DNA of 64,000 nt from Ascaphus truei (lineage: Eukaryota > Chordata > Amphibia > Anura > Ascaphidae): the NCBI GenBank assembly GCA_036426205.1, contig CM071573.1, positions 73,196,580 to 73,260,579 on the forward strand, given 5' to 3'. The notes under the pieces were generated by a model. The model saw nothing but the letters and a program-made list of their open reading frames with translations. It had not been told where the DNA came from and ran no database searches. Made by a program: the position numbers and the translations under genes. This document shows positions 46,572-56,542 of the stretch, piece after piece. Each line of letters begins with the position of its first letter. Within the stretch, counting starts at the first letter, position 1.

Positions 46572-46760
46572 AGGGCTGTTCTATAGAGGGCGCGCTTTCT
46601 GCGCCGTGCGTGTGTGGCAGTTATAGTTGGCTGTGGTTAGTCAGCCTTCCTATAATAGGACTGCGCGCGCGCACGGCTGTGAGCCTGGAACCGGCTGACA
46701 GGGGAGAAGATGTGGAAAATAAAGATTTTGCGCCACTACCGCCGCTGAAATGTATGTATA
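46572..46760. mobile_element. partial PIF/Harbinger-like MITE
   Basis: TTAGGGCTGTTCTATAGAGG (46570 on) resembles a Harbinger left end, followed by GGCGCGCTTTCTGCGCC and CTGCGCGCGCGCACGGC dyads. No matching right end is seen. A (GT)n/(GTAT)n array (46750-46832) follows. Confidence 0.5.
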
Positions 46761-46832
46761 TGTACAGTATGTGTATGTATGCATGTGTATGTATGTACAG
46801 TATGTATGTGTGTGTGTGTGTGTGTGTGTACA

Positions 46833-47393
46833 ATGTTAATAAATAATTTATTCTTATCAACGTATTTATTTATTAATAAATAATACGGCCGCACACACTA
46901 TATTACGGACCTTAAGCTTTTTTAGGTGACTCTTGTTTCATACTGTATCTTATATTTGGAAAATAAAGCATAGATTTAAATGTCTCCAGCATCTGCAATC
47001 ACATTCACTCTCCTATATACTGTAGGAAGGACAAAACACATTTGAAATACCTGGTGTAAATCAAATATATGGTACAGTAGATGGATTTTCATGATTAATT
47101 AATGAACTGAGATTGGTGAGTTACTTTATACAATGATAAAATCCAATTTAGTATAATTCATCACACTCGAAGAACAAGCGCATATTACAAATACAGTATA
47201 TTCCTACCTGCAGGCATTGACATGTTTTACACTAAAAAGGTACAGAAAATTAAATACATTTACATAAAAATAGCACAATATGATAAATACACTTAGGCAC
47301 AGACCCACAAACGGTTGCTAAGCTTCAGGACACCTTTACCCCCATTCTTACAATAGAGCTGCAGGAGTTCCTAAAAAAATTGCACAATTTGAT
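46833..47393. other. anonymous AT-rich DNA
   Basis: Nothing recognised. Confidence 0.6.
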
Positions 47394-47401
47394 GCCTTAT
47401 T

Positions 47402-47697
47402 CAAGCGGTGTGCAAACTGGGGGTGCGGCGCTTACAGAGGCCCCTCGCTCCTCCCCACAACATTTAAATTACATGCGGGGGAGCGCGCGAGGCCTCTGTA
47501 ACTCCCTCTTACCTGTTGTCAGCCGGTTTCTAGCAACACGTCGCCATGACAACGTGGCATCAAATCATGGCGCAGGGTCAAATGGCGACATCACATGACG
47601 CTGCCAATGCAAAGAGAAGGTAAGAGGGGGGGGGGGGGGGGCGGGCAGGGGGGAAAGCAGGCAGGGGGTTGCACAGAAAAAAGTTTGTGCACCCCTG
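47402..47697. mobile_element. hAT-like MITE, relative of 10542-10883
   Basis: Left CAAGCGGTGTGCAAACTGGG and right AAAGTTTGTGCACCCCTG. Flanks GCCTTATT and CCTTATCC share CCTTAT, an imperfect target duplication. The interior contains CGTCGCCATGACAACG as in the relatives, and a G run of 18 near 47625-47642. Confidence 0.68.
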
Positions 47698-47705
47698 CCT
47701 TATCC

Positions 47706-48278
47706 CATAATAACGGATGCAATAATGTTGGCTACATCTACACCAATTCCATTGGTATGCTTGATGCTGTCTTGTCTGTACCCCAAAATGAAAAAAAATA
47801 ATTATTTGTTTACACACATTGCTCCGATTGAAACATGAAACACAAATAGTGCAATATGTCTATCAAAATAGGGTAGGTCCGATCTTATAGAATGTGTACT
47901 CACATGCTACTAATTATTTGGGGCATATCCATAAATCAGTGGCAATATCATGTCCTTATGCCTCTGGGTGTGTGGCAACCTTTGTGGGAAGAATAAAAAG
48001 CCAAATAGTGCAGGCTGATAAAAATGTATCCTTTAGTGAAATAAAAATGAACACACGCATACGGTGTCATAATATAACAGGCATATATTAGACAAAAGAT
48101 CAAGTAGTTGCTGGCTGGGACCCTCAACGGTCACACCGCTCCTGTCCTCAGCTCTCTCCTTGTCTCTCATCTCTCGCCTGGGATTGGTTGGTTCCCGCAC
48201 TTCCTGGATTGAATGCCCGGATGTAGAATCGGAGAATCAGCAACACTGTGAACAGCTTCCTGCACAGCGGTGATCCCT
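47706..48278. other. anonymous DNA leading into the Penelope-like cluster
   Basis: No gene. The last 180 bases are GC-richer and may belong to the Penelope-like fragment that carries the motif at 48280-48321. Confidence 0.5.
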
Positions 48279-48279
48279 T

Positions 48280-48321
48280 CACTCAACGCGTTTCACCGGA
48301 TCCCCGGTTTCATCACTGCAA
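48280..48321 (-). ncRNA. hammerhead-like motif C (Penelope type), probably inactive
   Basis: On the minus strand: GTGATGA, a perfect 5-bp stem II (ACCGG-GGAT-CCGGT with flanking A), then GAAACGCGTT. Hammerhead ribozymes of Penelope-like elements use CTGATGA, a stem II hairpin, and GAAAC-GC-GT with a two-base stem III. The invariant first C is G here and the outer strands (TTGCA, GAGTG) do not pair, so cleavage is unlikely. Confidence 0.55.
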
Positions 48322-48363
48322 TGTAATACAAAAATGCCAATGTTCATGTCAAACTTTGTAATT

Positions 48364-48483
48364 GTGTGCTCATTTGCATGTCATTTCCCAGAATCCCTTG
48401 CTGCAGTGGGAGCACTGTATGCTAGGTGATAATGGTTGAAAGGCAGGGTTGCAGACCTGTCTAAGACATGTGAATGTGCTCAC
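48364..48483 (+). mobile_element. family A MITE, copy 2
   Basis: GTGTGCTCATTTGCATGTCA ... GACATGTGAATGTGCTCAC. It matches 29203-29321 in the same orientation along its length. Confidence 0.8.
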
Positions 48484-48559
48484 AAGTGATATTCTTTATT
48501 TTTAATATCGATGAATGTCCAAAGAGGATTCTCCATTCACCCTTGTATTAGGGATAGAC

Positions 48560-48695
48560 ATAAGGCTAAATCCTACATATGAAAGAAAGTCAGGGATCAA
48601 AGAGTGTCTGAGGTTTAAAAGAAGATCGGAAAATGTGCAAACTAGGCGGGCCAAGTGGTTCTTATCTGCCATCAAATTCTATGTTTCTAAGTTTC
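48560..48695 (+). mobile_element. CR1-type LINE 3' end
   Basis: GGGCCAAGTGGTTCTTATCT followed by GCCATCAAATTCTATGTTTC, the conserved 3' end of CR1-group LINEs, which terminate in ATTCTATG units. Only the last 130 bases are present. Confidence 0.75.
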
Positions 48696-48728
48696 TATTT
48701 TTACATGACCATCTTCGTATTTCTTTAA

Positions 48729-48858
48729 AGCTGCAGACCAAGAAATACAGTATCCTACATGTGTGTTTTGAAAATACGTGCATCATTTAAAAAAAATAAA
48801 CTCTGAATAACATTTTTAATGTGTTATAATGTAATAAGCATTTTTTTGTTTATTCCCT
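48729..48858. mobile_element. TTAA MITE, right side missing
   Basis: TTAA at 48725-48728 is followed by AGCTGCAGACCAAG and TATCCTACATGTGTGTTTTG. The stretch to 48858 matches 58841-58940 (AAATAAACTCTGAATAACAT, TGTAATAAGCATTTTTTGTT). It ends where the Penelope-like fragment begins. Confidence 0.65.
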
Positions 48859-48859
48859 G

Positions 48860-49253
48860 ATAGGGAATAGTTATCCCTGATGAAGAAACCGTAAGATTTT
48901 GAAACGCGTTGGATAAGTGCTATTTACTCTATTGTACACTCTGCCCTACTACTGTGGACTCACCGACTACCGGAGGAAAGATCGCGACGCAAGTTTGCGG
49001 TGTCGCTGTTTAGTGACGTCACCAATCCGGAAGTGCTGGAACAGAGGGCTGTGAGCATGCATCCAGCCGTCGTGGAGACCCGTTTGATGCTGTGACATCT
49101 CCCGTGAGCACCACGAACTTGCTGGACTCTCTACCTTGTGATTGGGAACTTTGAGGACTCTCTATACCCCCACTTGGAATCGAGAGATCAAGGAACTGCT
49201 TCTACCACCATTGATGACATCCAATTTGGCGTTCTGTCTGGTGCACGGGTAAC
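48860..49253 (+). mobile_element. Penelope-like fragment starting with a hammerhead
   Basis: Begins just before the hammerhead-like motif at 48871-48916, then runs GC-richer non-coding sequence (CGACTACCGGAGGAAAGATC, GTGACGTCACCAATCCGG) up to the 15-bp repeat at 49254. After removal of the two inserts at 49269-50915 and 51001-57674 it appears to continue at 50931 and 57692. No GIY-YIG or reverse transcriptase is present. Assignment to Penelope-like elements is by the hammerhead type only. Confidence 0.5.
48871..48916 (+). ncRNA. hammerhead-like ribozyme motif A (Penelope type)
   Basis: Stem I strands TTATCC (48871-48876) and GGATAA (48911-48916) pair over 6 bp. Core box CTGATGA (48877-48883) and GAAACGCGTT (48901-48910) are intact. 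The cleavage site would follow GCGTT. The stem II segment (48884-48900) pairs only weakly, with A-T and G-T pairs. Core and stem I fit the small Penelope hammerheads, which are reported to work as dimers. Activity is not certain because of the weak stem II. Confidence 0.65.
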
Positions 49254-49425
49254 ATTAACCCCTGACATTGATAAAAATTAACTAAAAAATGATTAACCCT
49301 ATATCTCAGCGCAAAAAATATATATATAAGTGTGTAAATACAATAAGTGAATAATAAGCTTACTGCTAAGTGAAAGCTGCCAAAGGGTCTCTGCCTAACA
49401 AATTCCTCACAAACTAATTTCAGAC

Positions 49426-50068
49426 AATAATACAAAAATGCAATGACCCGGCGCTCCAGGCTACAACAATATCCCAGTCCAATGATTAGTCCAAATGGAT
49501 ATGGAAAGTTCTTTTCAATATTCCAGATGATGGAGAGATGATGATCCAATTCCTGGCTGTTAGTTCCGGACTCCTCCTAGTGAATAATAGACAAAAAGGA
49601 AAAGACCATTGCGCAGCCACAAGAACCAATAAATGACTCCACGACAGATTAAAGTAATGAACTTACAGACTTTCTGTGTTGTTGTTCCTTTGAGACAATC
49701 TGTGCTCTAAACCTCTTCTCTTTCAGATACCACGAATCCCACGTGTTGTATGTCATTCATCCAGGTTTTCTATCTGTTCACAGCATTACCACTCAGACAT
49801 GGTTCCCATGTGTTCCCAGAAAGGAGATAACATAGAAGATGATGGTGCAAATTGATAAAAATTTATTACAATGAAAAATAAAAACAGCCAAAGCCTTACT
49901 CACATAAACCAGGCTGTGTTAAAACAGCTGACAACATGCCGTCCGCAGCTTGATACAATCAGGTATAGCAGGCTTCTGGGATAATGGCACTTTTGTTATT
50001 TGCAAACCCTGAAGTGGCGTCTATCTCTATGCAGTTGCTCTGCGAGATCCGCCCCCTCTATTTGCTAT
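49426..50068 (+). repeat. 643-bp inverted repeat, left arm
   Basis: Reverse complement of 50276-50918 with only scattered differences, for example GGGATAATGG against GGGATGATGG and AACATGCCGTCC against AAAGTGCCGTCC. The arms are exactly equal in length. Confidence 0.95.
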
Positions 50069-50232
50069 TGCTATCTCTATCTCAGCTTGAGGTGCCCAGC
50101 ACTACACACTGTGCTCTGCTCTCCTCTCTGAGTAACTGCCGTCAGCCTGAGCGCAGCTCAGTGACGTCACACTATGGCGTCTCTCCTGATCTCTCTGCTC
50201 CTGATGACCGTGTCAGTTCTAGCTCCTCCCTC

Positions 50233-50276
50233 TCCAAACGCGTTTCGTGATGCAATGTGGTCACTTCATCAGTGGA
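50233..50276 (-). ncRNA. hammerhead-like ribozyme motif B (Penelope type)
   Basis: On the minus strand: TCCA (stem I), CTGATGA, stem II with GTGA/TCAC (4 bp) and a 10-base loop, GAAACGCGTT, then TGGA closing stem I (4 bp). All core boxes are intact. It sits at the junction between the spacer and the right arm of the inverted repeat, where the start of a Penelope terminal repeat would be expected. Confidence 0.7.
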
Positions 50277-50918
50277 TAGCAAATAGAGGGGGCGGATCTC
50301 GCAGAGCAGTTGCATAGAGATAGACGCCACTTCAGGGTTTGCAAATAACAAAAGTGCCATCATCCCAGAAGCCTGCTATACCTGATTGTATCAAGCTGCG
50401 GACGGCACTTTGTCAGCTGTTTTAACACAGCCTGGTTTATGTGAGTAAGCCTTTGGCTGTTTTTATTTTTCATTGTAATAAATTTTTATCAATTTGCACC
50501 ATCATCTTCTATGTTATCTCCTTTCTGGGAACACATGGGAACCATGTCTGAGTGGTAATGCTGTGAACAGATAGAAAACCTGGATGAATGACATACAACA
50601 CGTGGGATTCGTGATATCTGAAAGAGAAGAGGTTTAGAGCACAGATTGTCTCAAAGGAACAACAACACAGAAAGTCTGTAAGTTCATTACTTTAATCTGT
50701 CATGGAGTCATTTATTGGTTCTTGTGGCTGCGCAATGGTCTTTTCCTTTTTGTCTATTATTCACTAGGAGGAGTCCGGAACTAACAGCCAGGAATTGGAT
50801 CATCATCTCTCCATCATCTGGAATATTGAAAAGAACTTTCCATATCCATTTGGACTAATCATTGGACTGGGGTATTGTTGTAGCCTGGAGCGCCGGGTCA
50901 TTGCATTTTTGTATTATT
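50276..50918 (-). repeat. 643-bp inverted repeat, right arm
   Basis: Mirror of 49426-50068. The two short frames of about 60-88 codons that begin MALLLFANPEV on one strand of each arm are mirror images, not genes. Confidence 0.95.
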
Positions 50919-50983
50919 AACCCCTGACATGCCTGTTTAATTTCTTTTTTATGTACGCTCAATACTTACCTTAATTGATGGTT

Positions 50984-51000
50984 GTTTTAATATAATTTTT
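50984..51000. repeat. 17-bp target-site duplication of the L1, 3' side
   Basis: GTTTTAATATAATTTTT, identical to 57675-57691. It is directly followed by the T run that is the L1 poly(A) tail read on this strand. Confidence 0.95.
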
Positions 51001-51381
51001 TTTTCTTCAACTTTCTGTTTATTATTTTTCACGTATATATCGTACAATCCACATTTCATTACACTGTCCTGGTGGACAGACTCTACATCAGACATACCAC
51101 ATTTAACAGACATAGGGAAGGGAAGACAACAGGACATAGACAGGTAGAGGGATAAGGGGAGGTGAGGGGGGGAGGGAGGGTTGGGAAGGCGTTCCCATTC
51201 TCTTCCTGAATCCCTCTGTCAAACGGTCACAACCAACGCTCGGTGCTGTGACTCTCCCACTTATTGGGGTTTTGAAGCGTCAGCTTAAACCTAGCACCCT
51301 AGGGGGGGGGGGGGGTACTCAGTACTCTGTGTCCGCTCTGTCGCCTTTTCTGTGCATCCAAGGAGAACTCATTTTGTCCTA

Positions 51382-54300
51382 TTAAAGCCAGATGGTGTCA
51401 TTGCTCAGCGCTGGGATATCCGTCTGGGCTAGCCAAGGCAGCCAGACCTTTTGAAATTTTGAGCCAGTGTCGTTAACCAGACTCGTTAACTTTTCCATCT
51501 GGCATACAAACCAAATTCGATTTCTAATTTTGTCTATTGATGGAATTGCGTTCTGGTTCCATAGTGCTGCGGTCTCGCATCGCATAGCTGTTGCAAAATG
51601 TGCTATTAATTTGTTCCCCGTTCTCGAGACTTCATCTGTGGGTTTGCTTAGGAGGAACAGCCACGGGTCTAGCTGAATTTGGAGGCCCAAGATCCTCTGC
51701 AGCCAATCTCGGATCTGTTGCCAAACTGGCATAAGCTTCGGGCAGGACCACAGCATGTGCACCAGATCACCTCTTTCCTGCCGTGGGCAGACCGGGGAAG
51801 CGCCTTTGATAAATTTAGCTAATCTGACAGGGGTGAGATACCACCTTAACAATAACTTATATGAGTTCTCCTTCAATGTCGTGCAGATAGAGTTACTGGC
51901 AGCAGCTTTGAATATTTCAGTCCAGTCTTCGTCTTCTAATGTTTCATGTAGGTCCGACTCCCATTGACTCATGAATCTGGGTCTGATTGTGTCGTCATTG
52001 TCAGTACCGACCACCTTTCTGTATAGAGTGGAGATCAGGCCCGCGTGGCGGTGCCCCGCACGCAGAGCCTTTCAAAATTCATTAAAGGTGGTCTCACTGT
52101 GTGTTTGTTGTAAAATGCCCGGACCTGGAGGTATCTAATAAATTCTGTGTTAGGCATGCCTGTTTCTGACTTCAATTGGTCGAATGATTTAATAGTGTTT
52201 CCGCCCTCCAGGTCTTTTAATCTATGGACCCCTAATTGTCGCCAGAGCTGAAAATCCTTCACCTCTAGTCCAGGAGCAAAAACCGGGTTACTATACAGAG
52301 CGCCCATTAATGTGTGTTTTGAGGTCAATGAGCAACTATATTTGGACACCTCCCAGACCGCAAGTGAGTTGAGCACTGATGTCAAAGGCTCTTTTATATC
52401 TTTTATTCTTTTTTTCGGGTACCAGATTAGATCCCTGAGCTACAGTGAGGCGCACAACTCCCTCTCCAGTGACACCCACCTTCGCAGCTCTGGGTCTCCA
52501 TGCCATTGTGTAATTTGGCACAACTGCGCCACCTTATAATAGGACAACAAGCATGGCACTGCCAGTCCTCCAGCTTCCTTAGATTTCTGCATAATTGCTG
52601 CCTTTATCCATGTTTTTTGCCTTTCCATATAAATGTTGTTATCGAATTTTGTAAATCTTTAATCTCAGATCTTACCACGGGTATCGGGAGAGTTTGAAAC
52701 AAGTACAGTATCCAGGGGAGAATGTTCATCTTAACACTGTAAATTCTGCCTAGCCATGAAATACCATATGCTGACCAGTCTCTCAATTCCTTTTTCAGAG
52801 TCCTTGCTAGACTGGGATAATTTGCTTGATATAGGGAGGCTATCGTTTTTGTGATATTCACCCCTAGGTATTTGATGGACTTGAACCGCCATATAAACTC
52901 AAAATTGAGTTCTAATAGTTTTTGCATCTCGTCAGGGATGTTCAAGCTCATCGCCTCAGTTTTCGTCTGGTTGATCTTGAAACCTGAGATCTGGTTGAAC
53001 CGCCCCAAGAGCGCAAACAGGTTGGGGAGGGAGGTGAGCAGTTTAGTAATTGTCAGGATAATGTCCTCTGCATATAACGCTAACTTGTGCTCCTGTGAAT
53101 TAATTTGGACCCCTGTTATGACTCTATTACTATGTTTGTGTGCTGCTAGTGGTTCGATGCATAAGGCAAAGAGCAAGGGCGAAAGCGGGCACCTCTGCCT
53201 CATCCCACTTTTGATTGGAAACAACTCGGAGGGGAAGCCCTGGTGGAGGACCCTCGCTGCTGGAGCTGTGTATAATGCTTTTATCCCTCTTAAGATCTTT
53301 TCCCCGAATCCAAATGCCCCAAGCGTGGTCTCCAGGTATGGCCAGTCTATCCTGTCAAAGGCTTTCTCCGCGTCCAGGCTTAACACCAAGCTCCGAACCT
53401 TGCTGGCATTGACAAAGTCAATTATATCTATTACCCTTCTGGTATTATCGGCCGCTTGTCTATCTCTAATAAAGCCAACCTGGTCCGGATGGATCAGCCT
53501 AGGCAGGACAACACTTAATCGATTGGCCAGTAATTTAGAATAAATTTTAACATCCGAATTTATCAACGATATTGGCCTATAACTTGGGCAATTTGTGGGA
53601 TCTTTGTCCTTTTTGTGAATCAAGGAGATTGACGCCTGGAGCATCTGATCTGAGAAGGGCTCTCCCGCCAGTACCCCATTAAATAACCGGAGCATGAGTG
53701 GAGCTAGTATTCCTATAAAATTTTTATAGTACAGATTACAGAACCTGTCTGGGCCCGGAGCCTTGGAAGACTTTAAGTTTTTGGCTACCGCTGTCAACTC
53801 TTCCCATGTGAAATCACCCTGTATCGCCTCCCGCTCCAACCTGCCTAACTGCGGCAGTGCAGCATCTGCTAGGAACTCCTGCAGTCTGCCCCTTGTATTT
53901 ACATTATGAACCACCTTCTCCCCATTGTACAACTGAGCATAATATTGTTTAAACTCTTCCACTATAACTTTGGGATTAGAGGATATCTCCCCTGACTTGG
54001 TTCTAATTGCTTGTATATTGTAATTTGGTTGTCTATTGCGGAGTCGGTTGGCTAACATTGTGTCCGGCTTGTTGGCTTTCTCATAAAATTTCCTATGTGT
54101 CCAACTCAAGTCCTTCTCGGCCCTGGAAGTGAGGAGGAGGTTAAGCTCAGTCCTTTACATCCTTCAACTCCTTTAGGGTATCCCCTCTACCTGATCGGCT
54201 ATGTAGTGCAGAGAGCTCATGTAACCTCCGATATAATTGTACCAATTTGGCATCCCTCTGTTTTTTCCTTTTCGCTGCTATTCTTATCAGCACCCCCCTC

Positions 54301-55170
54301 ATCATGGCTTTGTGAGCCTCCCACAGAATTGTGTGGGACTCCACACTGCCTAGGTTAGTCTGGAAAAATTTCCTAATCTCCTCCTTGACCACTTTCTCTA
54401 GTTCTGGTATCTTAATCAGTGATTCATTAAGTTTCCAGTTTGCTCCCGGGCTAGTAGGCCTAATTTGTGTGCATCTTAGCTCTATTGATGCATGATCCGA
54501 CCACATAATGTCGTGTATTTTGGAGTCGGATATCTGTTGGACCATTCTACTGGACACAAAAAAGTGGTCGATCCTGCTGTAGCTGTCATGGGGATGTGAG
54601 TAAAAAGTATAGCTCCGCTCGCCGGGGTGCTGTTCCCTCCAGATGTCAATCAGGCTCCCTCGTCTGAGGCCCTCCAGCAATGGCCCATTTCCTGCCTGTC
54701 TGGATTTTTGCTGCTGTGGTGATCTATCTAACCGGGGGTCTATCGTTTTGTTAAAATCCCCTGCCAGGATTATATTCCCCTCTGCCCATATTTGCAATGT
54801 CTGGAAAAACTCATCAAAGAACTGCGGCTCGTTCTCGCAGGGCGCGTATACACAGGCTAACGTTACTCTACACTGCTGTAGGAGTCCTACCAAGATAAGA
54901 TATCTTCCCTTGCTGTCCCGTTTTACTCTCTCCATTTGGAAAGGGAATTTGTTATTGAAACTATAGCTACTCTTTTTTTTCTTTGGTGGAGGCCAGGAAA
55001 AACTGCCTATAACTTTTGTCTAAGAATCTGGGGCTGCTGTGCGTACTAAAGTGTGTCTCCTGGAGGAAAACCACGTCGGCACCCCTCCGTCTGAATTCAG
55101 AGAAGGCAACTTTACGCTTCTTTGGGCTGTTAAACCCTTTAACATTTTGGGAGATAAGTGTTACTGCCAT
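51382..55170 (-). pseudogene. L1 ORF2: endonuclease-reverse transcriptase, broken
   Basis: Nicks target DNA and copies the L1 RNA onto it. Pieces in order on the minus strand: 55170-54967 (endonuclease start, SQNVKGFN and QETH), 54935-54147 (YAPCENEPQ, LAGDFN, YSRIDHFF, SDHASIEL), 54109-52604 (reverse transcriptase: SSKAPGPD, SYRPISLI, LSLDAEKAFDRIDW, the catalytic box), 52628-52035 (WIKA...CLLSYY and downstream part with one in-frame stop near 52440), and 52014-51382 (C-terminal H...C motif, HMLWSCPKL). The frame changes at about 54960, 54130, 52615 and 52025. The catalytic YADD box reads YAED (codon GAG at 53066-53068). The C-terminal CxxC reads CPRQ. Endonuclease residues seem complete. 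The copy cannot make active ORF2 protein. Confidence 0.93.
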
Positions 55171-56542
55171 ACTTGTGTGTTTTGTGGGTAGCTGTACCAG
55201 AAGTGGAGCAGGTGCTTACCCGAGGGGTGTAGCTCTCGCTGGTGATGCTGTCCTTGTTGGTGACGTACACTAGGATTCACTCCTTCTCTGTGGGGGTCTG
55301 ATACATGGAGGGAAGGAAACACGAGGGAAAAGCAAGGGAAACAACAAACATATATAAACACAAACAGAACCTCGGTGGTCACTAAGGACCCCAGGGTTAA
55401 TGCCCGGAAGTAACTCTGCCCCACTGGACCTCCTCCCTCCCATTCCAGACCCATGGTCTCTCCTGCTGACCATGAATTTCCGGGACTTTTACAGGGGTGC
55501 GGGTTAAACCCACATCCCCGTCACGGAAGCGCATGCCTGCGGGCAGGATCGGTAGTAGTCTCCTGACCACCCACCGGCAGCTACTGTAATTTTTCGAGCT
55601 AACTTCCCTAAAACTCTAGGGTATCTAACTTAATATGAACCTTGGTATGCCCAAACTATTCTCCCCAGGGTGTAAATCTAAATCCTGAAGCTAACTACAG
55701 TAAACTCCCTCCTGCTCTGGCAACTGCTTTGGAGCCTGTGGTGCTCCCCCCTAGCGCATTCTATTTCCCTCTTCCCCCCCCCTCTATTTTCGGTGTCCCC
55801 CCCGTGACCTCAACTATTCCGGACCCCCCCTCGTTCCTTTTCCTTCTAACAGCGGGCTCCTCTCCCCTTCTGATGAGCTCAAGGCCCCCTCTCTTGATTC
55901 CCTCTCTGCCCTCTCGCTCTCTGTCCTACTATTTCTTGAACCGCTCCCCTCTCTCCTCTCCCGGGGGCTGCACTTGGCTGCATAAATCTCCCCTCTCCTC
56001 CCCTTCGCCTCTTCTTCCCGCCGTGCTCTTTAATCTTTATCTTCCCTCCCCGGCAGCAGAGTTCGCGTACCCCTGCCGGGGAGTGCCGGGTCACTTCCGG
56101 CGCCGCACATCCGGTAGACCGTCATCTCCTCGCCTGAGTCATCCGGGTCTCTACTGCTCCGCGAGATCTCGTCTGCTGACGTCAGCGGTGTCTCTTCAGT
56201 CGGAGGCTGGACGTGGGCGGAGACGGATGCAGCTGAGGGCGGGCTCCCTCCGCTCACCATTCGGTCCCGCCGAAACTACTGCCGCCGCCATGGATTCTGC
56301 CTCGCTTTCCCTTCTTCTTCCTCAGGTGAGTAACGCGTCACCATTTTGGGGGATTTTTGTTACAGCTTTCGGCGCTTGATGCAGGGGGCCCATTCTACTC
56401 CAGCTGGCCCTGCAGATCCACGGAGGGAGCTAGGGCAGGATAGCCATCATCACACCACAGGGCAGGCAATGTCACCAACTTTTAGAGCAACTTTAAAACC
56501 AAAATTTTAGGCAGCATTTCAACGCAGCTGTCTCTTTAAGGG
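55171..56542. promoter_or_regulatory. CpG-rich, promoter-like block between L1 ORF1 and ORF2
   Basis: L1 ORFs are normally separated by tens of bases; here 1372 bases lie between. 56050-56330 is CpG-rich with ETS-type CACTTCCGG (56092-56100), ATCCGG, a palindromic CRE TGACGTCA (56177-56184) and, on the plus strand, GCCGCCGCCATGG (Kozak ATG at 56290-56292) followed 36 bases later by CAG|GTGAGT (donor at 56326). In the L1 sense direction the same spot reads ATGGCGGC, a YY1-type site. It may be an antisense promoter with a first exon (12 codons, MDSASLSLLLPQ), a captured host promoter, or an unusual L1 promoter. The sites are seen; function is inferred. Confidence 0.45.

Larger units (their letters stand above)
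49254..50930 (-). mobile_element. inverted-repeat Penelope-like insertion with 15-bp target duplication
   Basis: ATTAACCCCTGACAT occurs at 49254-49268 and 50916-50930, bounding a 1647-bp insert. Inside are two 643-bp inverted arms (49426-50068 and 50276-50918) and a 207-bp spacer with a hammerhead at its edge (50233-50276, minus). On the minus strand the order is inverted partial copy, hammerhead, unique part, sense copy with a 157-bp extra AT-rich end. Penelope-like elements often carry an inverted 5' partial copy before the sense copy. Non-coding apart from short mirrored frames. It could also be a foldback DNA element. Confidence 0.6.

Noticed and set aside
49984..50363. Mirrored frames starting MALLLFANPEV as a small gene pair
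   Set aside because: They are the same sequence in the two arms of an inverted repeat and show no domain.
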